From Paludibaculum sp. (GTDB taxonomy: Bacteria > Acidobacteriota > Terriglobia > Bryobacterales > Bryobacteraceae): a DNA stretch of 49,812 nt. This document shows positions 26,723-35,009 of the stretch, piece by piece. The stretch lies in NCBI GenBank assembly GCA_029973955.1, contig JARKQJ010000158.1, positions 1 to 49,812 on the forward strand. The letters are read 5' to 3'. The number at the start of each line of letters is the position of its first letter. Positions within the stretch are counted from its first letter, which is position 1. Position numbers and translations under genes: made by a program. The notes below the pieces were generated by a model that saw only the letters and a program-made list of their open reading frames with translations, ran no database searches and was not told the DNA's origin.

Positions 26723-27991
26723 CTACAGCGAAAACGTGTGGAAGAAATACACCAGCTGCGGACTCACCCCCGGAGTCGTCTTCCGCACAAACTCCCCCAC
26801 CACGAAATACCCATACCCCGCTCCAAAACTCCACCGCTGCCCCACTTTGAACGTGCTGAACAAATCCACCTCCTGCCCCACGTGCCGCCCCGCCACCCCC
26901 AACGCCGATCGCGCCACCGCATTCCCAGCCCCGTTATACAGCGCGTCCCGCGCGCTCGCCAGCCAGGACGAGTCGTACATCAGCGTCACCGAAAGCCGCT
27001 TCGTCACCCCCGCCACCGCCATCCCCCGCACGTTGTGAATGTTCCGCCACCCCACCAGATCCTCATGCCCGAACTTATCGTGGTTCGCCGGATAAAACTG
27101 ATCGAACGTCCCGCTCCGCGTCAAATCCGCCGGATTCTCCGTCCCCGACGCGTACTTGTACTCCCCGGTCAAAGTCACCTTCCGTGACCCCATCTCCACC
27201 GCCCGGTTCACCCCTCCGTAATAAGCTCCCGCCAGATGCTCCGCCCCCGCCACCTTCCCGTTCTGAAACACCCCCTCCATCCCGTAGTGGAACTGCCCCA
27301 CCATCGGCCCGGTCAGCCGGAACCCATAGGCATTCACGCCCATCCGGTCCGTGCCCAACGCCGTGCTGCCCGCCGTGAATCCCCCCGGCCGGTTCTTGTC
27401 GTGTCGCAAAACATAAAAGTCCGCCTGCGTTTTGCCCCACGCCTCGCGCCCCGTCACATATGCGCCCCAGATCCTGTCCCCCAGCACCACCCGGTTGAAC
27501 GCCGCCGGCTGCACTTTCACCGGTGAAACCAGCAGCGCCTCCGCCCTCCACCGCGTCCACTTGTACGAAACATGCGCCTGGTCCCACGTCCGTGCCACGT
27601 TCCCCCATTGCGGCGACCCGATCAGCCGCGCCTCCCCGTAGTTCACCATCTGCCGTCCGGCCAGCATCGAGAACCCCGTCTTCTTCTCGCCGTTGATCTC
27701 GACGTAGGCCTCCTGCAAATCCAGCGGATCCCGGTAACTCGCCGAAGCCGTCGCATACCCCGGAGCCCGCGCGTCCTGCGCCAAAGCCGAAACCTTCAAC
27801 CAGCTCACCGGTGTATACGTCAACCCCAGCCGCGTCCGCGGCAGCGCATACCCCTCGTCCGGGTCCTGCCCGAAGTTGATCCCCCACCGCCCCTCATACC
27901 GCGTCCGCTGCTCGAAGCTGAACTTCCACTCCTCGCCCCACGCCGCCGCGCTCAGCAGCAGCAACGCAACTGCCTCACGCCATCGCATCAT
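26723..27991 (-). CDS. Alginate-export-type outer membrane porin
   Basis: 422 residues. Signal peptide MMRWREAVALLLLSAAAWG, then WKFSFEQRTRYEGRWG and about 18 amphipathic strands typical of the alginate-export (AlgE-like) barrel family; the chain ends with an aromatic strand, PQLVYFFHTFSL, an outer-membrane insertion signal ending close to Phe. It probably passes anionic sugars or other small solutes; alginate itself is not shown. I start at ATG 27991, overlapping the NTF2-like gene stop by 4 bp (ATGA); longer frames to 28051 would read through that gene. The last 83 bp have a copy at 21865. Confidence 0.85.
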   Translation of the reverse strand: MMRWREAVALLLLSAAAWGEEWKFSFEQRTRYEGRWGINFGQDPDEGYALPRTRLGLTYTPVSWLKVSALAQDARAPGYATASASYRDPLDLQEAYVEINGEKKTGFSMLAGRQMVNYGEARLIGSPQWGNVARTWDQAHVSYKWTRWRAEALLVSPVKVQPAAFNRVVLGDRIWGAYVTGREAWGKTQADFYVLRHDKNRPGGFTAGSTALGTDRMGVNAYGFRLTGPMVGQFHYGMEGVFQNGKVAGAEHLAGAYYGGVNRAVEMGSRKVTLTGEYKYASGTENPADLTRSGTFDQFYPANHDKFGHEDLVGWRNIHNVRGMAVAGVTKRLSVTLMYDSSWLASARDALYNGAGNAVARSALGVAGRHVGQEVDLFSTFKVGQRWSFGAGYGYFVVGEFVRKTTPGVSPQLVYFFHTFSL

Positions 27992-28476
27992 TCCGCCAGC
28001 TTCGTCGTCTGGTGCGCCGCCAGCTTCCAGGCCCCGCCCTTCCTCACCCAAACATGCATCATCATCAGGTGGTCGTCGAACTGCCGTTCGTTGCTCTGCC
28101 CGCTCATCCGCAGCCGTGAAACCGTCACCGCGCTCTCCCCGTGCACCGACACCCGCGTGGACTCGAACCGCACCGCCGTATACCGCTGCAGCCCGCCCGA
28201 TAGCCGCTTCATGTACTCCGCCTTCGTCTCCACCACTCCCGTCGAGTGCGCGTAAATCAACCCCTCGTCATAGATCCGCGACAGTGCCGCCACATCCCGC
28301 GCCTGCACCGCCAACGCCCATGCCGCCTCGGCCCGCCGGATCTCTTCCTCGGCGCCGCCGGCTGCCGCGTTTGCGGCAGCCTTAAAGTGGTCAGCCGCAA
28401 ACGCGGCAGCAGTAGCGTGGTCAGCCGCGTTTGCGGCAGCCGCCAGCAATACCATTCCGAGCAGCGTCTTCATCAC
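27988..28476 (-). CDS. Exported NTF2-like (SnoaL/DUF4440) protein
   Basis: 162 residues, signal peptide [17 protein letters not shown]. The C-terminal 120 residues form an NTF2-like cone fold: AEEEIRRAEAAWALAVQARDVAALSRIYDEGLIYAHSTG, KAEYMKRL, VTVSRLRMSG and VWVRKGGAWKLAAHQTTKL. Such proteins bind or convert small molecules; no catalytic residue can be assigned. The segment between signal peptide and domain (ADHATAAAFAADHFKAAANA) is encoded by a 30-bp tandem repeat and is Ala-rich linker. Overlaps M20 peptidase and porin genes by 4 bp on each side, so it is translated with them. Confidence 0.82.
   Translation of the reverse strand: MMKTLLGMVLLAAAANAADHATAAAFAADHFKAAANAAAGGAEEEIRRAEAAWALAVQARDVAALSRIYDEGLIYAHSTGVVETKAEYMKRLSGGLQRYTAVRFESTRVSVHGESAVTVSRLRMSGQSNERQFDDHLMMMHVWVRKGGAWKLAAHQTTKLAE
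28364..28437 (-). repeat. 30-bp-period repeat with palindromic core inside a coding region
   Basis: Three units at 28364, 28394 and 28424, exactly 30 bp apart. Each core is the 14-mer GCCGCGTTTGCGGC or its reverse complement (middle unit), and the first is flanked as GCTGCCGC-GTTT-GCGGCAGC, an 8-bp inverted repeat. The period is a multiple of three, so the frame is kept and a 10-residue Ala-rich motif is repeated. Confidence 0.85.
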
Positions 28477-29828
28477 GCCCCCAAGCGCTCCAGGTACCGC
28501 ACCACCGCATCGATCCCGTTGTAGAAGTTCGGTACATGGAACTTCTCATTCGGCGAATGCAGGTTGTCGTCCGGCAGACCGAAGCCCATCAGCACGCTCG
28601 GCATCCCCAGGTGCGTCAGGAAACTCCCCACTATCGGAATCGACCCGCCGCTCCGGATAAACACCGTCTTCTTCCCGAAGATCTCCTCCATCGCCAGCGC
28701 GGACTCCCTGATGAACGGGCTATCCGGGTTCACCAGCGAAGGCCCTGCCCCGTGCAGGAACTTGAACTCCGCCTTCACGCCCTTCGGAGTCGCCGCCGCG
28801 ATCGCCGCCTTCAACTGTTCGATCACCTCTTCCGGCTTCTGGTTCGCCACCAGCCGCGTCGAGATCTTCGCCACCGCCCGCGCCGGAATCACCGTCTTCG
28901 CGCCTTCACCCACGAAGCCGCCGCGAATCCCGTGTACTTCCAGCGTCGGCCTCGCCCATGTCTTATCGAATACCGAGAATCCCGGCTCGCCCGTGATCGA
29001 CGTCGCGCCGATCTCTTTCTCCAGATACTCGGCTTCGTCAAACGGCAGGCTCGCCCACGCTTCCTTCTCCGCCGGCGCCGGTTCCACCACGCTGTCGTAG
29101 AAACCCGGCACCTGAATGTGCCCGTCTTTGTCCTTCAGCGCGCACAGGATCTCCGCAATCGCCATGATCGGATTCGGCGCCGCCCCGCCGTACACGCCCG
29201 AGTGCAGATCCTGCCGCGCCGCTTCCACGTGCAGCTCGCCATATACCAGCCCGCGCAGCCCCGTGCAGATCGACGGCAGCCCCGGCGCGAACATCTCGCT
29301 GTCGCAGATCACCGCCGCGTCCGCCTGCAACTGCGCCGGCTTCTCGCTGACGTACTTCTCAATCGCCTCCCCGCCCACTTCCTCTTCCCCCTCGATCAGG
29401 AAGCGCACGTTCACCGGCAGCTTCCCGTCCCGCTTCATCAACCACTCCACCGCCTTCACCAGAATCCACGTCTGCCCTTTGTCGTCCGTCGCCCCGCGCG
29501 CGTAGATGTTCTCGTTGCGGATCTCCGGCTCGAACGGCGCCGACTTCCACTCCTCAATAGGGTCCACCGGCTGCACGTCGTAGTGCCCATACAGCAGCAG
29601 CGTCGGCTTGCCCGGCGCGCCCAGCCACTCGCCGTACACCATCGGATGCTCGGCGCGGTGAATCTGCTCCGTCCTCGTCATCCCCGCCGTCTTCATCGCG
29701 GCTTCCACATAATCGGCCGCCCGCAGCATGTCGCCCTTGTTCTCCGGCAACGTGCTGATGCTGGGGATCCTCAGCCACTCCAATAGCTGTTCCAGCGCTT
29801 GTTTCTTGAAGCTTTCCAATTCAGGCAT
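28473..29828 (-). CDS. M20 family dipeptidase
   Basis: 451-residue zinc peptidase of the M20 family that cleaves dipeptides or short peptides in the cytoplasm. Metal and catalytic motifs are clear: [11 protein letters not shown] (His/Asp), [10 protein letters not shown] (Asp bridging metal), [10 protein letters not shown] (catalytic Glu then metal Glu), AAVICDSEM (Asp) and, near the end, [13 protein letters not shown] (His). The dimerisation domain lies between. ATG 29828 ([14 protein letters not shown]) has AGAGG eight bases upstream; a frame running on to 30875 overlaps the rightward DUF255 gene and is an artefact. First gene of the leftward peptidase/NTF2-like/porin unit. Confidence 0.95.
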   Translation of the reverse strand: MPELESFKKQALEQLLEWLRIPSISTLPENKGDMLRAADYVEAAMKTAGMTRTEQIHRAEHPMVYGEWLGAPGKPTLLLYGHYDVQPVDPIEEWKSAPFEPEIRNENIYARGATDDKGQTWILVKAVEWLMKRDGKLPVNVRFLIEGEEEVGGEAIEKYVSEKPAQLQADAAVICDSEMFAPGLPSICTGLRGLVYGELHVEAARQDLHSGVYGGAAPNPIMAIAEILCALKDKDGHIQVPGFYDSVVEPAPAEKEAWASLPFDEAEYLEKEIGATSITGEPGFSVFDKTWARPTLEVHGIRGGFVGEGAKTVIPARAVAKISTRLVANQKPEEVIEQLKAAIAAATPKGVKAEFKFLHGAGPSLVNPDSPFIRESALAMEEIFGKKTVFIRSGGSIPIVGSFLTHLGMPSVLMGFGLPDDNLHSPNEKFHVPNFYNGIDAVVRYLERLGA

Positions 29829-29885
29829 GAATCCAACCTCTCGACAGCTAGAATATTCCTTTCGCCCTCCCCCTGTCCCTACTTC

Positions 29886-31853
29886 ATGACTCCTAACCGC
29901 CTCATCCACGAACAAAGCCCCTACCTTCTCCAGCACGCCCACAACCCCGTCGACTGGTACCCCTGGGGCGAGGAAGCCTTCGCCAAAGCCCGCGACGAAC
30001 AGAAGCCCATCTTCCTCTCCATCGGCTACTCCACCTGCCATTGGTGCCACGTCATGGAGCGCGAGTCGTTTGAAAACGACGCCATCGCCGAAATCCTCAA
30101 CCGCTCCTTCGTCTCCATCAAGCTCGACCGCGAAGAGCGCCCCGACGTCGACCGCGTCTACATGACCTTCGTCCAGGCCGCCACCGGCAGCGGCGGCTGG
30201 CCCATGTCCGTCTGGCTGACGCCTGATCTGAAGCCCTTCTACGGCGGAACCTACTTCCCCCCAGAAAACCGCTACGGCCGCCCCGGCTTCGCCACCGTCC
30301 TCACCCAGCTCGCCGACGCCTGGAATAACAACCGCGGCAAAGTCGTCGATAGCTCCATCCAACTCACCGCCCAGCTCGAAAGCTACACCCAGGTGGAGCC
30401 CGCCGCCACGCCTTTCGAACTCGCCGCCCTCGACTCCTGCTACCACTCCTTCCGCCGCTCCTTCGATTCCACCTACGGCGGCTTCGGCTCCGCCCCAAAG
30501 TTCCCCCGCCCCTCCGTGCTCCACTTCCTCTTCCGCTACTTCCACCGCACCGGCGATGAAGAGGCCCGCGACATGGCGTTGAAAACTCTCCGCGAAATGG
30601 CCGCCGGCGGCATGAATGATCAGCTCGGCGGCGGCTTCCACCGCTACTCCGTCGATGAGCGCTGGTTCGTCCCCCACTTCGAGAAGATGCTCTACGACCA
30701 GGCCCAGCTCGCCGAATCCTACCTCGACGCCTTCCAGATCACCCACGACGAATTCCACGCCGAAACCGCCCGCACCATCTTCGACTACGTCCTCCGCGAC
30801 ATGACCCACCCCGAAGGCGCCTTCTACTCCGCCGAAGACGCCGACTCCGCCGAGGACCCCGAGCGCCCAAAACATAAATCAGAAGGCGCGTTTTATCTCT
30901 GGACCCATGCCGAACTCCTCCGCCTCGCCGGCCCCGCCTTCACCGAAGCCGCCGGCGCCCGCCCCCACGGCAACGTCGATAACGACCCCCATAACGAATT
31001 CACCGGCAAGAACATCCTCTACCGCAAAGGCGACATCAGCGGCTTTGCCGCCGCCCGCCACGCTCTGCTCGAAACGCGCGCGCGCAGGCCCCGCCCGCAT
31101 CTCGATGATAAGATTCTCACTTCCTGGAATGCGCTGATGATCTCGGCGTTCGCGCGCGGCGCGCGGGTGCTCTCCGAGCCCCGCTATCTGGTAGCCGCCG
31201 AGCGCGCTTTCCGCTTTATTCAGAACAACATGCGCGCGCCGCACCTGCTCCGCCGCTGGCGCAACGGCAGCGCCGCCATCGATGCGTTTCTGGATGACTA
31301 TGCGGCGCTGGCGCTGGCTTCCCTGGACCTCTACGAGAGCACCTTCCAGCCGAGCTATCTCGAAACGGCTCAAGAACTTGCGGGGACAATGCGGGAGCTG
31401 TTCGAAGACCACCAACACGGCGGCTTCTTCTCCTCGCCCGCCTCGCACACGGACCTAGTGCTGCGCATGAAAGAGGACTACGACGGTGCCGAGCCCTCTG
31501 GTAACTCGTTGGCGGTAGATCTCTTACTGCGTCTGGCGCTGCACACCGGCAACGAAGACTACCGCGCCTCGGCCACGCGCGCCTTCCAGGCTTTCGCCTC
31601 GCGCATCAACGCTCAATCGCCCACCATCCCGCGCCTGATGTCGGCGCTCATGCTGGCCGCCGCGGAGCCGTCGGAAGTGACGTTTTCGGGCCCCGCGGAG
31701 GCACTTTTCGACGAGTTTCTGCGTCATTTCATGCCGTTTTCGACACCGAAGTGGCCCGTTCGCGACGGAAACGCCACCGCGACCGTTTGCAGCGGCTTCG
31801 TCTGCCACCCGCCGGCGTCCACCGTGGAAGACCTGCGCGAACTGCTACACTAA
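29886..31853 (+). CDS. DUF255 thioredoxin-domain protein (YyaL/SPATA20-like)
   Basis: 655 residues. The N-terminal DUF255 domain has thioredoxin fold with a CHWC motif (Cys51, Cys54) in [17 protein letters not shown], then [20 protein letters not shown] and [16 protein letters not shown]. The remainder is an (alpha/alpha)6 barrel like those of N-acylglucosamine epimerases ([48 protein letters not shown]). The cellular role of the family is unclear. Start ATG 29886; an upstream frame to 29799 overlaps the peptidase gene. Base composition changes inside the gene near 31065: C-rich before, balanced after. Confidence 0.93.
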   Translation: MTPNRLIHEQSPYLLQHAHNPVDWYPWGEEAFAKARDEQKPIFLSIGYSTCHWCHVMERESFENDAIAEILNRSFVSIKLDREERPDVDRVYMTFVQAATGSGGWPMSVWLTPDLKPFYGGTYFPPENRYGRPGFATVLTQLADAWNNNRGKVVDSSIQLTAQLESYTQVEPAATPFELAALDSCYHSFRRSFDSTYGGFGSAPKFPRPSVLHFLFRYFHRTGDEEARDMALKTLREMAAGGMNDQLGGGFHRYSVDERWFVPHFEKMLYDQAQLAESYLDAFQITHDEFHAETARTIFDYVLRDMTHPEGAFYSAEDADSAEDPERPKHKSEGAFYLWTHAELLRLAGPAFTEAAGARPHGNVDNDPHNEFTGKNILYRKGDISGFAAARHALLETRARRPRPHLDDKILTSWNALMISAFARGARVLSEPRYLVAAERAFRFIQNNMRAPHLLRRWRNGSAAIDAFLDDYAALALASLDLYESTFQPSYLETAQELAGTMRELFEDHQHGGFFSSPASHTDLVLRMKEDYDGAEPSGNSLAVDLLLRLALHTGNEDYRASATRAFQAFASRINAQSPTIPRLMSALMLAAAEPSEVTFSGPAEALFDEFLRHFMPFSTPKWPVRDGNATATVCSGFVCHPPASTVEDLRELLH

Positions 31854-31872
31854 CGTCGAAACAGGAGACCCT

Positions 31873-32379
31873 ATGTCCCGTACCACTACCTTCAAAGGCA
31901 TGCCTCTGGCCCTTGCCGGCCCCGAACTGAAAGTCGGCGACGCCGCCCCTGATTTCCAGGCCGTTGACAAGGGCCTGCAGCCCGTGACGCTGGCCTCCAC
32001 CGGCAGCGGCGTGCGTGTTTTCAGCGTGGTGCCGTCGCTCGACACGCCGGTTTGCGACATGCAGACCAAGCGCTTCAACGACGAAGCCGCCAAGCTCCCG
32101 GGCATCAACTTCTACACCATCAGCGTGGATCTGCCGTTCGCGCAGAACCGCTGGTGCAACAACTTCGGCGTGGACAACGTGAAGATGATCAGCGACCACA
32201 AGTTCGCCAGCTTCGGCGCGAACTACGGCACGCTGATTGAAGACTGGCGCGTGGAATCGCGCGCGATCTTCGTTGTCGATGCCAACAACAAGGTGCAGTA
32301 CGTGGAGTATGTGCCGGAAGTGGCGCAGCACCCGGACTATGACGCGGCGCTGGCGAAGGCCAAGGAACTGGCCGGCTGA
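31873..32379 (+). CDS. tpx: Thiol peroxidase, atypical 2-Cys peroxiredoxin
   Basis: 168 residues reducing hydrogen and alkyl peroxides with thioredoxin. The peroxidatic cysteine is Cys61 in PSLDTPVCDMQT and the resolving cysteine Cys95 in NRWCNNFG, the Tpx-specific pair. Full family length, no signal peptide; it is cytoplasmic. ATG 31873 has AGGAG about 8 bases upstream. It follows the DUF255 stop by 19 bp, so the pair, both redox-related, may be co-transcribed. Confidence 0.97.
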   Translation: MSRTTTFKGMPLALAGPELKVGDAAPDFQAVDKGLQPVTLASTGSGVRVFSVVPSLDTPVCDMQTKRFNDEAAKLPGINFYTISVDLPFAQNRWCNNFGVDNVKMISDHKFASFGANYGTLIEDWRVESRAIFVVDANNKVQYVEYVPEVAQHPDYDAALAKAKELAG

Positions 32380-32382
32380 GGG

Positions 32383-32919
32383 CTACTTGAGCTCGCGGTA
32401 AGCGCCTGAAAAGTAAATCAGCGGCGCGTCTTTGGTCACACCGGGGTTCACTTCGGTGTTCACTTCGGCGCGCCGCACCAGCCCGATAAAGATCGTGTGA
32501 TCGCCCGCCTCCACCCTCTCCCGCATCTCGCATTCCATCACCGCCAAAGACCCGCTCAGCACCGGCGATCCGAGTTCGCCCGCGAACCAATCCACGCCTT
32601 CGAAGCGATTGGGATGCGACGAGGCGAAGCGCGTGGAGAGGTCTTCCTGTCTATCGCTCAAGATATTGATGGAAAAGGTAGTTGCGCTGGAAAACGGGCC
32701 GTGGGACGCGGCTTTGTGGCCGATGCAGATGAGCACCAGCGGAGGGTCGAGCGAGACGGAAGTGAAGCTGTTGATGGTGAGGCCGTGAGGCTTTCCATCG
32801 CGGCCGATGACGGCCGCCACGGCGACTCCGGTGGCAAAAGTCCCGCAGGCCTTGCGGAAGGCTTTGCCGTCCAGGTGCAGGCCGAGGTACGAAGAACTCT
32901 TGTTGTGATCGCTTGACAA
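32383..32919 (-). CDS. Flavin reductase-like FMN-binding protein
   Basis: About 178 residues of the flavin reductase family, which supplies reduced FMN to monooxygenases or acts alone. Signature: AFRKACGTFATGVAVAAV, LTINSFTSVSLDPPLVLICIG, FSINILSDRQEDLSTRFA and FIGLVRRAEV. No ATG lies upstream of the domain. I choose TTG 32919, with AGGG eight bases before it; a GTG at 32988 would add 23 residues over the HU promoter and abut the HU start, which is unlikely. Divergent from HU, convergent with tpx (3 bp between stops). Confidence 0.82.
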   Translation of the reverse strand: MSSDHNKSSSYLGLHLDGKAFRKACGTFATGVAVAAVIGRDGKPHGLTINSFTSVSLDPPLVLICIGHKAASHGPFSSATTFSINILSDRQEDLSTRFASSHPNRFEGVDWFAGELGSPVLSGSLAVMECEMRERVEAGDHTIFIGLVRRAEVNTEVNPGVTKDAPLIYFSGAYRELK

Positions 32920-32942
32920 GCTTGAAACCCTAATCTTATCAT
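32913..32942 (+). promoter_or_regulatory. Sigma-70-type promoter for the HU gene
   Basis: TTGACA (32913-32918), an 18-bp spacer, then TATCAT (32937-32942). The transcript would start near 32950 and leave a leader of about 40 nt before the HU start. The -35 box overlaps the proposed start codon of the divergent flavin reductase. Confidence 0.65.
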
Positions 32943-32988
32943 AGGCTTTGCGATGCGGAAGCGTTGCTTGGTTTAAGAGGAGGCGCAC

Positions 32989-33258
32989 TTGATCAAGCTG
33001 GATATCGTCAACGAAGTCGTCAACCGCACCGGCATCACGAAGACGAAAGCCGAGATGGCTGTTGAAACCGTCTTTGAGTCGATGAAGCGTGCGTTGGCGC
33101 AGGGCGAGCGCATTGAACTGCGCGGGTTCGGCATTTTCAACGTGCGGCCGCGGAAGACGGGCATCGGGCGCAATCCGCGCACGGGTGCGGAGGTGGCGAT
33201 TCCACCCGGCAAGGCTGTGCGCTTCAAGCCCGGCAAAGAGCTGCAGTCGCTCGAATAA
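32989..33258 (+). CDS. HU/IHF-family DNA-binding protein
   Basis: 89 residues of the HU/IHF family, which bend DNA and shape the nucleoid. Sequence KLDIVNEVVNRTGITKTKAEMAVETVFESM, then ELRGFGIFNVRPRKTGIGRNPRTGAEVAIP and KAVRFKPGKELQ, complete and typical. The start is TTG 32989, fixed by a perfect AGGAGG (32978-32983) five bases upstream. It is the first gene of a probable rightward unit with the protease and glycosyltransferases, with small gaps (15 and 14 bp). Confidence 0.95.
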   Translation: MIKLDIVNEVVNRTGITKTKAEMAVETVFESMKRALAQGERIELRGFGIFNVRPRKTGIGRNPRTGAEVAIPPGKAVRFKPGKELQSLE

Positions 33259-33273
33259 ACGGAATCACGCCCG

Positions 33274-34248
33274 GTGGAATCAGAGCCTTTCGGCGACTCA
33301 TCCAGCTTTCCGGAAGTACCCGTTTACCGCACTCGCCTCGCACCCACGTGGCATTACCGCTGGTGGCTGCATCTTGCGTTGTTCCTGCTGACGTTTCTCA
33401 CCACCTCAGCGCTAGGCGCGCGGCTGGCTTTCAACTTTGCGCACAACCTGCCGGCGTTCGATCTCGACCGCGATCTGTCGGCGTTCCTGGACGCATTCCG
33501 CGATCCTTCGCTGCTGTACGCGGGGCTGCCGTATTCGGTGACGCTGCTGCTGGTGCTGTCGGCGCACGAGTTCGGCCACTGGTTCGCGTGCCGTTTTCAT
33601 TCGATTGACGCGAGTTTGCCGTTCTTTCTTCCGGCGCCCACATTCATAGGGACATTCGGCGCGTTCATCCGGTTCCGTTCGGCGGTGAAGAGCCGCTACG
33701 AGCTTTTCGACGTCGGCGTGGCGGGGCCGCTGACGGGCTTCCTGTTCGCGCTGCCGGCGCTTGGCATTGGACTGGCGCTGTCGAAGGCGGTGCCGGGGAT
33801 CGGCACGGAGGGCGAGTTTCAGTTCGGCACGCCGCTGCTGATCCGAGCGTTCGAGTGGTGGCTGTTCCCGGGGGTGGCGCCGGCGGACATCTATCTGCAT
33901 CCGGTGGCGAGGGCGGGCTGGGTGGGCCTGTTCGCGACGGCGCTAAACCTGCTGCCGATCGGGCAACTGGATGGCGGCCACATTGTCTACGCGTGTTTCG
34001 GCGAGCGGCACAAGCTGGTATCGACGGTCACGATCGCTCTGCTGTTTCTACTGGGCTTTGTGTACTGGCCGTGGTGGGCGTGGTCGATTGTGCTGTTCTT
34101 CCTGGGCCGGCGGCACTTCTATGTGTTTGGCGAATCCGCTCTGAAGTCGCGGCGGAGGCTGGTGTTTTACCTGACTCTCGTCATCTTCGTGCTGAGCTTC
34201 ATCGCGGCGCCCATTCAGTACAATAGCGAGCAGGGCTGGTTGCCCTGA
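33274..34248 (+). CDS. Site-2 protease family (M50) membrane metalloprotease
   Basis: 324 residues with about six membrane segments. The zinc-binding HEFGH (98-102) and the distal NLLPIGQLDGGH motif mark an intramembrane metalloprotease of the M50 family, here of the shorter group without a PDZ domain. A conserved PTFIGTFGAFIRFRS stretch lies between them. Such proteases cleave membrane-bound regulators; the substrate is unknown. Start GTG 33274 (MESEPFGDSS). Between HU and a glycosyltransferase in a run of rightward genes. Confidence 0.92.
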   Translation: MESEPFGDSSSFPEVPVYRTRLAPTWHYRWWLHLALFLLTFLTTSALGARLAFNFAHNLPAFDLDRDLSAFLDAFRDPSLLYAGLPYSVTLLLVLSAHEFGHWFACRFHSIDASLPFFLPAPTFIGTFGAFIRFRSAVKSRYELFDVGVAGPLTGFLFALPALGIGLALSKAVPGIGTEGEFQFGTPLLIRAFEWWLFPGVAPADIYLHPVARAGWVGLFATALNLLPIGQLDGGHIVYACFGERHKLVSTVTIALLFLLGFVYWPWWAWSIVLFFLGRRHFYVFGESALKSRRRLVFYLTLVIFVLSFIAAPIQYNSEQGWLP

Positions 34249-34262
34249 GCCGGTGCCGCGGA

Positions 34263-35009
34263 ATGAAGATCAGCGCCACGATTATCACCTACAACGAAGA
34301 GCGCAATCTTCCGCGGGCCATTGAGAGCCTACGCTGCTGTGACGAGATCCTGATCGTGGACTCGGGCTCGACCGACCGCACGGTGGAACTGGCGCAGAAG
34401 TTCGGCGCGCGCGTGCTGGAGGCGAACTGGCGCGGCTACGCGGGACAGAAGAACTACGCTTCGGACCAGGCGTCCTACGACTGGATCCTCTCGATCGACG
34501 CCGATGAAGCGCTGAGCGAGGACCTGGAAGCCGAGATCTGGCAACTGAAGAAGAACGGCTCGGAGTATGACGCATACACGGTGCCGCGGCTGGCGCAATA
34601 TCTGGGGCGATGGATTCTCTATTCGGGCTGGTATCCGGACCGCAAGATCCGGCTGTTCAATCGCGCGAAGGCGAAGTGGGTGGGCGAGTACGTGCATGAG
34701 TCGGTGGTGAGCGAGGGCCGCATCGGGGAGTTGCAGGGGAACCTGCTGCACTACACCTGCGGCAGCTTGAGCGAGCACCTGAAGACGATGGACCGCTATA
34801 CGACGCTGGCGGCGGAGGAGATCGTCGCGCGCAAGAAGAAGTGCGGCTACCGCCATCTGTTGGTCGATCCGGCGTGGAACTTCTTCAAGAGCTACGTGCT
34901 GCAGCGGGGCTTCCTGGATGGCGTGGAAGGATTGGCCATCGCGCAGATGGCGGCGCTGTATACCTTTCTGAAGTACGCCAAGGCGCGCTTCATGAGTTCC
35001 GGGCGGTGA
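34263..35009 (+). CDS. Glycosyltransferase family 2 (LPS-core, WaaE/KdtX-like)
   Basis: 248 residues, GT-A fold: ISATIITYNEERNLPRAIESL, ILIVDSGSTDRTVELA, the nucleotide-binding WILSIDADEALS (DAD) and WVGEYVHESVV are typical of LPS-core glycosyltransferases of the WaaE/KdtX type. It transfers a sugar onto lipid A core or a related glycolipid at the inner membrane, where a C-terminal amphipathic stretch (VLQRGFLDGVEGLAIAQM) may bind. ATG follows the protease stop by 14 bp. The stop overlaps the next start by one base (TGATG). Confidence 0.9.
   Translation: MKISATIITYNEERNLPRAIESLRCCDEILIVDSGSTDRTVELAQKFGARVLEANWRGYAGQKNYASDQASYDWILSIDADEALSEDLEAEIWQLKKNGSEYDAYTVPRLAQYLGRWILYSGWYPDRKIRLFNRAKAKWVGEYVHESVVSEGRIGELQGNLLHYTCGSLSEHLKTMDRYTTLAAEEIVARKKKCGYRHLLVDPAWNFFKSYVLQRGFLDGVEGLAIAQMAALYTFLKYAKARFMSSGR

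Noticed and set aside
28473..30875. Peptidase frame extended to 800 codons
   Set aside because: The added 349 codons are antisense to the DUF255 gene and have no M20 features; ATG 29828 is the family start.
31000..33300. Replication origin
   Set aside because: The skew pattern fits, but no DnaA boxes, AT-rich unwinding element or origin genes were seen, so I keep it as a skew finding only.
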